Assembly (NCBI RefSeq): GCF_017792385.1
Contig: NZ_CP051230.1
Span: 806,001-870,000, forward strand
Reading direction: 5' to 3'
Origin: Hyphomonas sp.
GTDB lineage: Bacteria > Pseudomonadota > Alphaproteobacteria > Caulobacterales > Hyphomonadaceae
Length of the DNA: 64,000 nt
Below, piece after piece: positions 17,293 through 27,155 of this stretch. The first letter of the stretch is position 1, and every line of letters begins with the position of its first letter. The notes below the pieces were generated by a model. The model made no database searches and had not been told where the DNA came from. It saw only the letters and a program-made list of their open reading frames with translations. The position numbers were made by a program, and so were the translations under genes.

Positions 17293-17919
17293 ATGGACAA
17301 AATTAGTCTACCATCCGGTGCCATTATCGGCGCTGCGGGGGAGCTGTACCCTCATGCCCACAAGGTGCTTCGCCTTGGCGATGACATCTGCTTGGCGCTT
17401 GGCCGTGTGCATGAAGTGCTGGGCGATAGTGCCGATGTCTTTGCACTTATTGCTGCGGCGAAAGTCTCGGGGCCTGTTTTGTGGTGTGGCGGCGGGACGG
17501 ATATTGGCACGCTCGCCCCGACCGCCATTCAGGACTTTCTTGATCCGGCGCGCTTGCTTCTCGTCGAAGGTGTCTCGCGGGGCGAAGTCATGTGGTCGGC
17601 GGAGCAGGCGTTGCGGATGTCTGGCGTGGGCGTGGTGATTGTCGAACTACGCGATGGGCCTGACTTGCGCGAAAGCCGCCGTTTTCAAATCGCCTGCGAA
17701 GAAAGCGGCGCACTCGGACTTATCTTAATCGAAGGCCGCGCCCAGACATCGGCGGCAGAAACACGGTGGGACTGCCATGCAGTGTCGAGCGCAGCTTATG
17801 ACTGGGAATGGCGCTGCACAAAGAACAGAAAAGGAGAACCCGGCATATGGCAGGTGAAATGGCAAGGAGGACGCGATGGTCAGGATATTGTCCATTTGGT
17901 TGCCGCAACTGCCGCTTGA
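17293..17919 (+). CDS. imuA: ImuA, mutasome accessory protein
   Basis: A 208-residue RecA-like-fold protein without the full ATPase motifs. ImuA is required with ImuB and DnaE2 for damage-induced mutagenesis. Seen here: RLGDDICLALGRVHEVLGDSADVFALIAAA near the N-terminus, VLWCGGGTDIGTLAP in place of a Walker segment, and a C-terminal WQVKWQGG stretch typical of ImuA. The start at 17293 places the LexA box just upstream; the frame's first start at 17233 would put the SOS box inside the gene. The 3' end overlaps imuB by 44 bases. Confidence 0.88.
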   Translation: MDKISLPSGAIIGAAGELYPHAHKVLRLGDDICLALGRVHEVLGDSADVFALIAAAKVSGPVLWCGGGTDIGTLAPTAIQDFLDPARLLLVEGVSRGEVMWSAEQALRMSGVGVVIVELRDGPDLRESRRFQIACEESGALGLILIEGRAQTSAAETRWDCHAVSSAAYDWEWRCTKNRKGEPGIWQVKWQGGRDGQDIVHLVAATAA

Positions 17920-19363
17920 CCGATGGGTGCGCCAACAAGACCCGCGCCTTGAAGGCCCCTTCGCGATCACCAAAGACATAAAAAACGCGCACCGCCTGAC
18001 TCATGTGAATGCACCGGGCCGGCGCGCAGGGCTCGGCCCCGGATTGTCCATTCCTGATGCACGGGCAATTTGTCCTGACCTGCTGACCGAGCCTTCAGAC
18101 GAGATGCGCGAAGCGTCTTTGTTGCGTGCGCTGTGGCGATGGGCGGATGTGCTATCGCCGCGTGTGGCGCTCGATGCGCCGGACGGGTTGCTCCTCGATA
18201 TTGCGGGCTGCGCGCATTTATTTGGCGGCGAAAAAGAGATGGCGACCCATGCCAAGGAGCGCTTGTTTGACATGCAGATCACCGCGCGGCTGGGCATTGC
18301 TGATACCAAGGGTGGCGCCTGGGCGCTCGCGCGTTATGGGAAGGGCAATCCGGCTATTGCTGAAATCGGTGCGACAATGGACGCCTTGCGCACGCTTCCG
18401 ATTGCCGCGTTAGGTTTAGACGACAAGACGATCTCTGACCTGAGCCGAACTGGTTTGACGACCATTCGTCAGCTTATGGACATTCGGTCAGGCGAACTTG
18501 CGCGGCGGTTCGGTCTGGACTTAACGAAAGCACTCTCAACGGCGTCAGGCCATGCGCCCGATCCGGTCACACCTCGCGCAGCTAATCCAGTCTATGCGGC
18601 GCGTATGAGCCTTCCCGATCCGATTGGTTATCTGTCCGACATTGAAGGTGTGATTGGAAGGCTTGCTTCCAGCGTATGTGGACGGCTGCAAACGGATCAA
18701 AAAGGCGCACGCCGATTTGAACTGACAGTCCGCTGCGTGGATACAGGCAATCATGTCTTGCGTGTCGGTTTTGCCAAGCCATGCTTCGAGGAAGGCCCGA
18801 TCCTACAGCAATTTGCGCGCCCCTTGGACGCTCTGAAAATCGAGTTTGGCGCGGACTGGTTTCGTCTGCGCGCTGCGCACATTGAGCCTGTCCGATCAAA
18901 GCAAATGGAACTGACCGAACAGACGGACACGGAGAATGAACTGTCGCGTATTGTTTCGACTCTTGGCAATCGGATCGGCTTTGACCATGTGCGCCATTTT
19001 GCAGGCCATGAAAGCCACTTGCCCGAAAGTGAGTTTTTTCAGCTTGAAACCATGGACAGGCGGGATGCACCAAGCTGGACACAGACCCCTCGCCAGCGTC
19101 CCTTGAGACTGTTTAACGGGCCGGAGCGCTTGCATCTGATTGAAGCTGGCAGACCGCCGCGCCGCTTCCAGTGGCGCAGAGCATCTTTTCATTTACAGAC
19201 TGCCAATGGCCCGGAACGACTGACGCCAGAATGGTGGGCAAGCAGCGATGGACGCACACGAGATTATTGGCGGGTGCAGACTGAAGAAGGCCCGCGTTTC
19301 TGGCTTTTGAATTATCCGGGTCAAGCCGAACCGGACTGGTATATTGCAGGGCGTTTCGCATGA
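17876..19363 (+). CDS. imuB: ImuB, Y-family polymerase-like mutasome protein
   Basis: A 495-residue protein related to Y-family DNA polymerases but lacking the catalytic acidic residues. It acts as the hub that links DnaE2 to the beta clamp. The N-terminus VRILSIWLPQLPLDRW and DALDAPDGLLLDIAGCAHLFGGE, where polymerases carry catalytic acids, are characteristic. The C-terminal RFQWRRA...ARDYWRVQTEEGPRFW-like end (here TRDYWRVQTEEGPRFWLL) is typical of ImuB. Overlaps with imuA (44 bases) and dnaE2 (4 bases) imply tight translational coupling in one SOS operon. Confidence 0.93.
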   Translation: MVRILSIWLPQLPLDRWVRQQDPRLEGPFAITKDIKNAHRLTHVNAPGRRAGLGPGLSIPDARAICPDLLTEPSDEMREASLLRALWRWADVLSPRVALDAPDGLLLDIAGCAHLFGGEKEMATHAKERLFDMQITARLGIADTKGGAWALARYGKGNPAIAEIGATMDALRTLPIAALGLDDKTISDLSRTGLTTIRQLMDIRSGELARRFGLDLTKALSTASGHAPDPVTPRAANPVYAARMSLPDPIGYLSDIEGVIGRLASSVCGRLQTDQKGARRFELTVRCVDTGNHVLRVGFAKPCFEEGPILQQFARPLDALKIEFGADWFRLRAAHIEPVRSKQMELTEQTDTENELSRIVSTLGNRIGFDHVRHFAGHESHLPESEFFQLETMDRRDAPSWTQTPRQRPLRLFNGPERLHLIEAGRPPRRFQWRRASFHLQTANGPERLTPEWWASSDGRTRDYWRVQTEEGPRFWLLNYPGQAEPDWYIAGRFA

Positions 19364-22300
19364 GCTACGCCGAGCTTTACGTCACCAGCAATTTCACCTT
19401 CCTAACCGGGGCCTCACACGCTGAGGAGCTTGTTACGCGCGCCGTGCAACTCGGCCTAGGGGCCATGGCCGTCACCGATAAGAACACTTTTGGCGGGATC
19501 GTGCGCGCACATGGTGCAGCGAGAGAATTGGGCCTACGCTTTATCGTCGGTGTACGTCTTGTTTTGAGTGATGGCTGTGAAATCCTCGCCTATCCGAAAA
19601 ACCGCAAAGGCTTCGGTCATTTGTGCCGCTTGCTCACACTTGGAAAGCGGCGGGCGTCCAAGGGTGACTGCGATCTCACCTTAGACGATGTGCTGGAATG
19701 GGGCGCGACTTGCGTGCTGGTCGCTTTGACCGCCCCTGATCTTGAATTGCTTTTAGCGCGTCTGCGCGAACGTTTTGGAAGCGATGTGTTTCTCGGCCTT
19801 ATGCCACATTATGATGGTGAGGATGAAACCCGCTTTGCCGAACGCGCCGCGATGGCATCGCGATCCGAGATTCAGCTTGTGAGTCTTGGCAATGTGCTGA
19901 TGCACACTGCCGGGCGCTTGCGCCTCGCTGATGTACTGTCTTGTTTGCGCGAGAAAACCACCATCGATAGATTGGGGCGCCACGCTCAGCCGAACGCTGA
20001 GCGCCGAGTGAAATCAGAGTTTGAATTGCGCCGTCTGTTCAAAGCCTATCCCGAGGCTTGTGCGAATACATGGGTGATTGCGGAAAAATGCGCGTTCAGC
20101 CTTGATGAACTGAAATATGAATACCCGGACGAAATCACCGATGGGATGTATCCGGATGAACGCCTGCGGGCGCTCACTGAGGACGGGCTGGAGCGGCGCT
20201 ATCCCGATGGCGTCTCGCTGAAAGTCCGTGCGATGATTGAAAAGGAACTCTCGCTCATCAAGGAGCTCGATTATGCGCGCTATTTTCTAACCGTGCATGA
20301 CATTGTGCAGTTTGCGCGAGGCCAAGGCATACTTTGTCAGGGGCGCGGCAGCGCCGCCAATTCCGTTGTCTGTTATGCGCTCGGCATCACAGAAGCCTCA
20401 CCAGAAATGATTACCATGGTGTTTGAGCGCTTTATCTCGGAAGCGCGGAATGAACCGCCCGATATTGATGTCGATTTTGAGCATGAGCGGCGTGAAGAAG
20501 TTATTCAACACATCTATCAGAAATATGGACGTCACCGTGCGGGCCTCTGCTCAACCGTTGTGCATTTTCGCTCGCGCCGCGCCATCCGCGAGGTCGGCAA
20601 AGCGATGGGACTATCCGAAGATGCGGTTTCTGCGCTGTCCAGTCAGGTTTGGGGCGTCTCCAGTTCAGGGCTCGACGAAGAACGCGCCAAAGCTGCAGGT
20701 CTTGATGTGAAAGATCGGCGGCTCGCGCTTACCTTGGAACTTACGAAAGAGATAATCGGCTTTCCTCGCCATCTCTCGCAGCATGTTGGCGGCTTTGTCA
20801 TTACGCGCGGGCGGCTCGATGAGCTGTGCCCCATTGAGAATGCGGCCATGGAGGATCGCACTGTTATCGAATGGGACAAGGATGACGCCGAAACGCTCGG
20901 TATGCTGAAAATAGATATTTTGGCGTTGGGGATGCTTTCATGCCTGCGTCGTAGCTTTGACCTCCTGAAAACATGGAAGGGTGAGCATTACACGCTGGCG
21001 ACACTGCCCCAGGGAGACACAGGCACATATGACATGATTTGCAAGGCCGATACGGTTGGCGTTTTTCAGATTGAATCACGCGCGCAGATGAATTTTCTTC
21101 CGCGTATGCGCCCGCGCAATTTGGAGGATCTGATTGCCGAAGTCGCCATCATCCGGCCCGGTCCCATTCAGGGTGACATGGTACACCCTTTTATCCGCAG
21201 GCGGCGCGGCGAAGAAAAGGTCACATACCCCTCAGAGGAATTAAAGGAAGTTTTGGAGCGCACATATGGCGTGCCGCTGTTTCAGGAACAGGCCATGCAG
21301 ATTGCCATTGTTGCAGCAGGGTTCACGCCAACAGAAGCCGATGCCCTGCGCCGAGCCTTAAATGGCTTTCGCAGACAAGGCGCAGTGGAGGATTTCAGGG
21401 AGCGGTTTATTAAAGGGTGTGTGGAGCGCGGCTATGAACTGGCTTTTGCCGAAAACTGTTTCAAACAACTTCAAGGCTTTTCAAGTTATGGCTTTCCCGA
21501 AAGCCATGCCGCCAGCTTTGCCTTGCTTGTTTATGCCTCTTGCTGGATTAAACATAATCACCCGGAAGTCTTTTGCTGCGCGCTCTTAAACTCGCAGCCC
21601 ATGGGTTTTTATGCGCCAGCCCAGATTGTGCGTGATGCTATTCAGCATGATGTCAACGTTAAGCCGATTTGCGTCGAGCGTTCCTATTGGGACAATGTGT
21701 TGGAATATGACCATGATGGTTCTCTCGCCGTGCGGTTGGGTTTTCGTCAGATCAAAGGGCTGAAAGAAGAAGAAGGTCATTGGATTGCGGCAGCGCGCGG
21801 AAATGGCTATCGGGCGATTGATGCAGTATGGCGCAGAGCGGGAGTGTCCCGCAAAACGCTTGTGAAACTGGCTGGCGCAGATGCCTTTGCCGAATACGAA
21901 CTATCTCGGCGAGACGCGATTTGGAAAGTGAAAGGTCTTGGCGGGGATAAACCGCTACCACTCTTTGAAAATGACGGTGAAGGCTTACCGGATATTCCAG
22001 CATTGCTGCCAACACTCAGTCTGGATGAGGATGTGTTTGAAGATTATGTGGCAACGCGACTGACACTCCGAGAGCATCCGACCACACTTCTGAAACCTCA
22101 GATGAAACGCTATATGGGTGCTGAAGACTTACGCCAGATCGCAGATGAGACGTGGCTGAGTGTTGCAGGCCTTGTGATAACGCGACAACGCCCTGGTACA
22201 GCGAGTGGGGTTATCTTTCTGACGCTCGAAGACGAAAACGCTGTGTCGAACATCGTTGTTTGGCCCAAGACATTTGAGAAATACCGCAAAGCAGTGATGG

Positions 22301-22632
22301 CCGGGCGGCTCTTGCATATTCGCGGGCGTTTGCAGCGCGAAGGCACAGTCACGCATGTTATTGCCACGCATATAGAGGACTATTCGTATTTACTCGATAC
22401 GCTGGGTGATACGGCGCATGCGGGAGGCTCCATTGATCCATCCGCGGATCGTATGGATGAGGCCAAGCGGCCCGTGCAGGACAATCGCACAGGGCCAAGG
22501 CCAGCTTTGAAGTCGCAATCAGAGACGGTCACGGACGCCCTACAAAACGCTCGGCACGCGCGATTGGGCGCGGGCGCGCATCATCCGAGACAACAAGCCA
22601 AAAAGCTCTTTTACAGTCGGGATTTTCATTGA
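19360..22632 (+). CDS. dnaE2: Error-prone DNA polymerase DnaE2 (ImuC)
   Basis: A C-family polymerase of 1090 residues that copies past lesions. Order of domains: PHP (YVTSNFTFLTGASHAEELV from residue 6), palm with GRGSAANSVVCYALGIT and the catalytic PDIDVDFEHERR, fingers (PGPIQGDMVHPFIRRRRGEE), helix-hairpin-helix (IDAVWRRAGVSRKTLVKLA) and an OB fold (SVAGLVITRQRPGTASGV). It lacks the tau-binding tail of replicative DnaE. It is the last gene of the SOS operon. The C-terminal 60 residues after the OB fold are low-complexity. Confidence 0.95.
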   Translation: MSYAELYVTSNFTFLTGASHAEELVTRAVQLGLGAMAVTDKNTFGGIVRAHGAARELGLRFIVGVRLVLSDGCEILAYPKNRKGFGHLCRLLTLGKRRASKGDCDLTLDDVLEWGATCVLVALTAPDLELLLARLRERFGSDVFLGLMPHYDGEDETRFAERAAMASRSEIQLVSLGNVLMHTAGRLRLADVLSCLREKTTIDRLGRHAQPNAERRVKSEFELRRLFKAYPEACANTWVIAEKCAFSLDELKYEYPDEITDGMYPDERLRALTEDGLERRYPDGVSLKVRAMIEKELSLIKELDYARYFLTVHDIVQFARGQGILCQGRGSAANSVVCYALGITEASPEMITMVFERFISEARNEPPDIDVDFEHERREEVIQHIYQKYGRHRAGLCSTVVHFRSRRAIREVGKAMGLSEDAVSALSSQVWGVSSSGLDEERAKAAGLDVKDRRLALTLELTKEIIGFPRHLSQHVGGFVITRGRLDELCPIENAAMEDRTVIEWDKDDAETLGMLKIDILALGMLSCLRRSFDLLKTWKGEHYTLATLPQGDTGTYDMICKADTVGVFQIESRAQMNFLPRMRPRNLEDLIAEVAIIRPGPIQGDMVHPFIRRRRGEEKVTYPSEELKEVLERTYGVPLFQEQAMQIAIVAAGFTPTEADALRRALNGFRRQGAVEDFRERFIKGCVERGYELAFAENCFKQLQGFSSYGFPESHAASFALLVYASCWIKHNHPEVFCCALLNSQPMGFYAPAQIVRDAIQHDVNVKPICVERSYWDNVLEYDHDGSLAVRLGFRQIKGLKEEEGHWIAAARGNGYRAIDAVWRRAGVSRKTLVKLAGADAFAEYELSRRDAIWKVKGLGGDKPLPLFENDGEGLPDIPALLPTLSLDEDVFEDYVATRLTLREHPTTLLKPQMKRYMGAEDLRQIADETWLSVAGLVITRQRPGTASGVIFLTLEDENAVSNIVVWPKTFEKYRKAVMAGRLLHIRGRLQREGTVTHVIATHIEDYSYLLDTLGDTAHAGGSIDPSADRMDEAKRPVQDNRTGPRPALKSQSETVTDALQNARHARLGAGAHHPRQQAKKLFYSRDFH

Positions 22633-22705
22633 AAGAACAATAGCGTATAAATACTGCAAAGTATGCGAATGAAACCTCACTAGTTCATTCGGTAGTGGGG
22701 ACAAA

Positions 22706-24367
22706 ATGAGCAAAAAATTTATTTTCGTATTCATGTTTACTGCGGCACTGTGCCTATTTTCAAAGGCGTCCGCCGAAACTGATTGTAAGAAGAAATGCTG
22801 CACAAAAATATTTGGGGAAACGGTTTGCGAACCGGCATGCAAGGCAACATGCGAGGCGGCGAAAGTAATTGGCCCGACTTTACCCGATTGTGGCGGTGAC
22901 ATCTGCGATGCGCTTGAAAAAGGAAAGAACGAAGTAAAAAACGCTCTTTCCGATGTTGAAACGACTATAAGAACTGGCGATTGCGGTGGAGATATTTGCG
23001 ACACACTGGATAAGGCAATCTCAGACATCCTTGACGAATCTGAGCGTACTGGAGAGAATCTGGAGGAAGCAGTTCACGCGGTAGGAAAATTTATTGAATC
23101 TCAGGCTCATGGCTTAGGTGACTCGCTATCGGATGCCGAAAAGAGAGTAAGAGAAGGAAAAGTTGTTGACGCGCTTTGGCACTTGGCAACAGACCCAGTA
23201 AAAAACACTGAAGAAGCCGCTGCCGCCGCTGCTATGGAGAGCGATATAATTCGTGCCGTCGGGCAAGTAGCTGCTGGTGCATATGGTGGCCCTGCTGGTA
23301 CCGCTGCATATGCAGCTTGGCTAACATATAATGAGACGGGCGATATTGAGTTAGCGCTTAAGGTTGGTGTGATCACAGCGGCAACAAGTTACGGGAATGA
23401 AGCTGTAGCCGGGATACAGGGCGAAGGACTTAGCCATACCACAAAGAAAGCAATTTTATCAGGTGCAATTGGGGGCATCTCAGTTGCGGCAAGTGGCGGT
23501 GACGAGAAAGCGATGCTGGATGGATTTGTTCTATCTGCTGGATTGGTAGTCGTCAAAGATGGCTATAAGGAACTTACAGAACATGATCTGGATCGAGACT
23601 CATTGAAAGCTTCGCGTGGAGAGGCTTATTGTTTGAATGTGACTGCAGAATCCCTTGCTAAGAATTCTGCTGCCAGTTGCCTCCCTACAGAAGATATATT
23701 TGTAAGGGACGAAAACAATCAGATTGTTTACGAAGATGCTGAACGCACAATTCCAAAATTTCGAGACAAAAGCCGAATAATGGCCGAGTTGGATAATCGC
23801 CGACCTCATGTCGGTAAATGGTCTCAACCAGGCGAAACTGGGATTGGGCATTTCGCGTCGAAAGAAACTGGAATGGTAATGACGGGAGTTTCCAAAATTC
23901 CCGGGATGAATGCTATGTCCGTATTTCACGATCAATGGGCAATAAACTGGGAAATGGACCCCGTTTCTTCCGCGCTCACAATTCCACCTGCTACTGTGAT
24001 TACATATATTGGAACAGGCGGTCCAAGTTACGACTTAATTAGAGAGTCCGCTATAGAAAATGATGGACGCGAGTCCATTGACTACCGGGCTTCCGTAGGA
24101 AGCGTCAGTTCAGAGTCACAAGATGAGCAACTTGAGAGCTACATCGGACACTCATTCATTTGCACGAAGGCTGACATCGTACGGCAAATCGCACTAGAGT
24201 TCCCTAGCTCTCAATCCTCAGACAAGTGCCGCGTAATATATAAATCCGAAAAAGGTTTCGAAACGCTTTGGTCTGCCAAGAATGATAGAAATTATTGCAA
24301 GCCTCACGCAATTGGGTTCGTCAGTAAGCAGATTTCAGAGTTTGGTTTCACCTGTTCGGTTCAATAG
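22706..24367 (+). CDS. Unknown secreted protein with duplicated DCGGDICD motif
   Basis: A 553-residue protein I do not recognise. A Sec signal peptide (MSKKFIFVFMFTAALCLFS...ASA) is followed by a Cys-rich stretch (nine Cys before residue 70). The motif DCGGDICD occurs at residues 61-68 and 92-99. Then come acidic helices, a Gly/Ala-rich hydrophobic section (about 165-285, with AILSGAIGGISVAASGGDEKAML) that resembles pre-toxin regions of polymorphic toxins, and a C-terminal domain with FHDQWAINWEM and conserved Cys. The gene is clearly more AT-rich than dnaE2. No immunity gene is adjacent. A toxin-like or surface role is speculation. Confidence 0.75.
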   Translation: MSKKFIFVFMFTAALCLFSKASAETDCKKKCCTKIFGETVCEPACKATCEAAKVIGPTLPDCGGDICDALEKGKNEVKNALSDVETTIRTGDCGGDICDTLDKAISDILDESERTGENLEEAVHAVGKFIESQAHGLGDSLSDAEKRVREGKVVDALWHLATDPVKNTEEAAAAAAMESDIIRAVGQVAAGAYGGPAGTAAYAAWLTYNETGDIELALKVGVITAATSYGNEAVAGIQGEGLSHTTKKAILSGAIGGISVAASGGDEKAMLDGFVLSAGLVVVKDGYKELTEHDLDRDSLKASRGEAYCLNVTAESLAKNSAASCLPTEDIFVRDENNQIVYEDAERTIPKFRDKSRIMAELDNRRPHVGKWSQPGETGIGHFASKETGMVMTGVSKIPGMNAMSVFHDQWAINWEMDPVSSALTIPPATVITYIGTGGPSYDLIRESAIENDGRESIDYRASVGSVSSESQDEQLESYIGHSFICTKADIVRQIALEFPSSQSSDKCRVIYKSEKGFETLWSAKNDRNYCKPHAIGFVSKQISEFGFTCSVQ

Positions 24368-24368
24368 T

Positions 24369-25049
24369 ATGTGCGGACGATTTTTCAGGCATAAGGTCAG
24401 TTGGGAAGAGTATTATGCTCAGCTTGCTTTGTTTCGTCCGGATGAGATTCCGGAGAATGAACCTGCGTACAATGTAGCGCCAACGCAAATTGCCCCCATC
24501 ATCCGACAACTTCATGATAGCGAAGAGGTAGAACTCGCATTCGCCATGTGGGGCCTCGTGCCTGTTTGGTGGAAGAAACCCTTATCCGAGAAGAAGTTTT
24601 CAACTTTCAACGCAAAGGCGGAAGAGGCGCATGAAAAGCCAACTTTCCGATCAGCGTTCAAGTCAAAACCTTGTCTTGTGCCGATGAGCGGTTTCTACGA
24701 ATGGAAAGGCCCAAAAGGCAAAAAGCAGCCATATGCAATCTCCATGCGTAACCGACGATGGTTCTATGTGGCGGGTCTATGGGATCGGGCGTATATTGAT
24801 GATGAGCCGTTGGATAGCTTCACCATACTTACCACCGCGCCAAATGACTTTATGGAGGGCATTCACAATAGGATGCCGCTGATCCCCGAACAATCTGACG
24901 CTAAGGCATGGATTACGGGTAGCTTGGATGAGCGAATGGCGATGATCGCGCCGTATGCGGGCAATGATTTGCATGCATGGCCAGTGGACAAAGCCGTTGG
25001 GAATGTTCGCAATCAAGGGGAAGAGCTGATCGCGCCAATGGGTCAATAA
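24369..25049 (+). CDS. SRAP-domain protein (YedK/HMCES family)
   Basis: A 226-residue protein that begins MCGRFF, so Cys2 becomes the N-terminal residue used to crosslink abasic sites in single-stranded DNA. Other family residues are visible: PAYNVAPTQIAPII, WGLVPVWW, NAKAEEAHEKPTFRSAF, PCLVPMSGFYEW (catalytic Glu) and HNRMPLI (catalytic His). The start at 24369 is certain because Cys2 must follow Met1; the upstream in-frame extension is rejected. It lies one base after the stop of the unknown secreted gene. With the imu operon nearby it adds a second DNA-damage function to the ICE. Confidence 0.93.
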   Translation: MCGRFFRHKVSWEEYYAQLALFRPDEIPENEPAYNVAPTQIAPIIRQLHDSEEVELAFAMWGLVPVWWKKPLSEKKFSTFNAKAEEAHEKPTFRSAFKSKPCLVPMSGFYEWKGPKGKKQPYAISMRNRRWFYVAGLWDRAYIDDEPLDSFTILTTAPNDFMEGIHNRMPLIPEQSDAKAWITGSLDERMAMIAPYAGNDLHAWPVDKAVGNVRNQGEELIAPMGQ

Positions 25050-25264
25050 AATCGATGTTTTATAGTTCCGGAGTTTACTGGGTAACTTCAACACTGTTTC
25101 ACTCAAGTGCTTCCTATCAGCTTTTCTGGTGATGCATCACCAGAAAAGGCCGGGCCTGAACTCGAAGCAAAGGTCCGCGCCGCATTTTCCAGTTCGGCCG
25201 GAGGCTGATCAAATGGCGAAGTTAGCTACACTGGAATGAACCAACAGCGAACGCCATGTCCCAT

Positions 25265-25723
25265 TCAGGGACTGAGCGTCTTTTGCAGCAGTTCAGGCAG
25301 GTTACTCGGAAAATATGTTTCGTTTGTTGCCTTCAACTCTTCAACCGACCACCATTTATGACCTTTGATCATCGCCGCTTCATCTCCCGATAGCCCGGCT
25401 AAACTGATCTGCCGGGATGCAGTGTTTGTGTGGAAAAAATGCTCTTCAGCCTCGATTCTGTTGCCGTTCGGATCTGTAAACTGCGCGGCCTGCGCACCGA
25501 TATAATCCATGATGTCAGCCGCAAGGCCGACTTCCTCCAGTAGCTCCCGGCGCGCGGCCTGTTCTGGCGTCTCACCTGCTTCAAGACCGCCGCCCACCGT
25601 CGCCCAATATGACCGGTGATTGTTTTGGTCACCATATTCAAACTTGAGAAGCAGCACGTCTTTCGACTCATTGGTCACGAGGATACGGGCAGAGCGACGG
25701 CGAATGGTTATCACTTGGGTCAT
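25265..25723 (-). CDS. NUDIX hydrolase
   Basis: A 152-residue enzyme with a clear NUDIX box, GGGLEAGETPEQAARREL followed by LEEVGL (residues about 45-68). It hydrolyses a nucleoside diphosphate linked to another group; the exact substrate cannot be told. The start at 25723 overlaps the stop of the amine-oxidase gene by four bases (ATGA), so the two are translationally coupled. Last gene of the minus-strand cargo operon. Confidence 0.9.
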   Translation of the reverse strand: MTQVITIRRRSARILVTNESKDVLLLKFEYGDQNNHRSYWATVGGGLEAGETPEQAARRELLEEVGLAADIMDYIGAQAAQFTDPNGNRIEAEEHFFHTNTASRQISLAGLSGDEAAMIKGHKWWSVEELKATNETYFPSNLPELLQKTLSP

Positions 25724-27126
25724 GATTGCGTTTCGTCCGCCGCCCGTTCGCCCGCCCGTACTGCGCCTTCCATATATCCGCGCCAAGCGGTTGCCGCCTC
25801 GGTGCCGGCAAAGTGCAAGGGCCCAATATTCTTAAATAGAGCCGGACCGTATTGGGTGAGAATACCCGGCGGGAGTGGGGACGTGCATCCACCACTCCAG
25901 GGATCATTCGCCCAGTTCATTTCGGAAAACCCAATCGGAGACATTGCCTCTTTGCCGAAGAAACTCTTCAGCTCTTTCAAGATTGACTTGTATCTCTGCC
26001 CCGGTGACAGATCAGCGGCTTTTTTGCTCAGGAACAATAGCAAGGCCCCATAACCTTCCGTGTTCAAAGCAGGTGTGTTGTCGAGCGAAGCCTCGATATG
26101 TTTATGACCAACCGCAAGACCGCTGAGGCCGCCGCTCCGCCAGAAAGGGGTTTTATAAATGATGTGTGCTTTGAACCCTGGCTCCATACGCCAGTTTTGA
26201 TTCAACCCTCTGCGGTCCAATGGAAGCCCGGGTGTGAATTCTATTCGCTGCATATCCAGAGGGCTGAGCGCGATGATACATTTACGGGCCTGTAGCGCGA
26301 GATCCTCGACATTCACAGTCACCGTATCAGATCCATATCTAATGGACGTCACAGGTGCATCCACCCGTATGTGATCATACATCCGGGCGCCCATCATTTC
26401 GATGATTGCACTCGGCCCACCGATGAAACGTGAATCCTGGGCCCCACCTTCAAAGCGGTTGATGCTGTCATGCCCGCCGCAGGCGCGTACAGACCAGAGA
26501 TAATCAAGAGCTGACATGGCCGGACTTCCCCCGAGGGCGTCAATGGTTTCAGTTAGAAGCTCCTGGTATGGCGGGCCGGTATAGCCTGATTGCTTTGCCC
26601 AGGCTGCGACAGACAAGTCGTCAATTTTCTTCGCGCCGGGATAATTCCAGGGCGAAGAAAGCGGAACAGTCGCCGCGATTCTATCCAGTTGTGCGATGGC
26701 CGTGCGGAGCGCAGTAGACTGCGCAAATGTCTCTTCTTTGGAAATGACATGGTTGCGGCGCATCCACCGAATTATGGATTTACCCGTCATAAATGTTGGA
26801 TAGCGTTCTATGTTCAGCGTATCGGCCAGTGCCAGTAATCTGGTTTGACCGGGACCCACCCATTGGGCGCCGGCTTCAAGGCTGAGCCCCTCGACTTGCT
26901 GAGAATAAATCCGTCCGCCGAGCCGGTCCCGCGCCTCTAAAATGAGAATATTCGTGACGCCGCGCTCAATAAGCCGATGAGCGGCACTCAGACCGGATAG
27001 CCCGGCGCCAATAATGATTGTGTCAAACATTTCTGGATTGTTCCGGGCATGGGCTGAGATATGCGGCCCCGCGATTACCGAAGCCGCGGATAGGGACATG
27101 AAACGCCGCCGCGTCAGATGGGTCAT
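25720..27126 (-). CDS. Flavin-dependent amine oxidase, Tat-exported
   Basis: A 468-residue FAD enzyme of the monoamine-oxidase family. The Tat signal is TRRRFMSLSAASVIAG (residues 5-20). The FAD site is IIIGAGLSGLSAAHRL (37-52), then EARDRLGGRIYSQ, LEAGAQWVGPGQ, and the C-terminal FAD-binding HFAGTEAATAWRGYMEGAV. It should oxidise an amine to an aldehyde with release of H2O2 in the periplasm. The start at 27126 is preferred over 27198, since the Tat motif should be near the N-terminus. It is 29 bases downstream of the desaturase gene. Confidence 0.88.
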   Translation of the reverse strand: MTHLTRRRFMSLSAASVIAGPHISAHARNNPEMFDTIIIGAGLSGLSAAHRLIERGVTNILILEARDRLGGRIYSQQVEGLSLEAGAQWVGPGQTRLLALADTLNIERYPTFMTGKSIIRWMRRNHVISKEETFAQSTALRTAIAQLDRIAATVPLSSPWNYPGAKKIDDLSVAAWAKQSGYTGPPYQELLTETIDALGGSPAMSALDYLWSVRACGGHDSINRFEGGAQDSRFIGGPSAIIEMMGARMYDHIRVDAPVTSIRYGSDTVTVNVEDLALQARKCIIALSPLDMQRIEFTPGLPLDRRGLNQNWRMEPGFKAHIIYKTPFWRSGGLSGLAVGHKHIEASLDNTPALNTEGYGALLLFLSKKAADLSPGQRYKSILKELKSFFGKEAMSPIGFSEMNWANDPWSGGCTSPLPPGILTQYGPALFKNIGPLHFAGTEAATAWRGYMEGAVRAGERAADETQS

Positions 27127-27155
27127 TTTTGCGTTCCTTTGTGATTGGGATGCGT

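Noticed and set aside
22436..22632. Separate short gene at the dnaE2 3' end
   Set aside because: The low-complexity tail is in frame with dnaE2 and has no start signal of its own.
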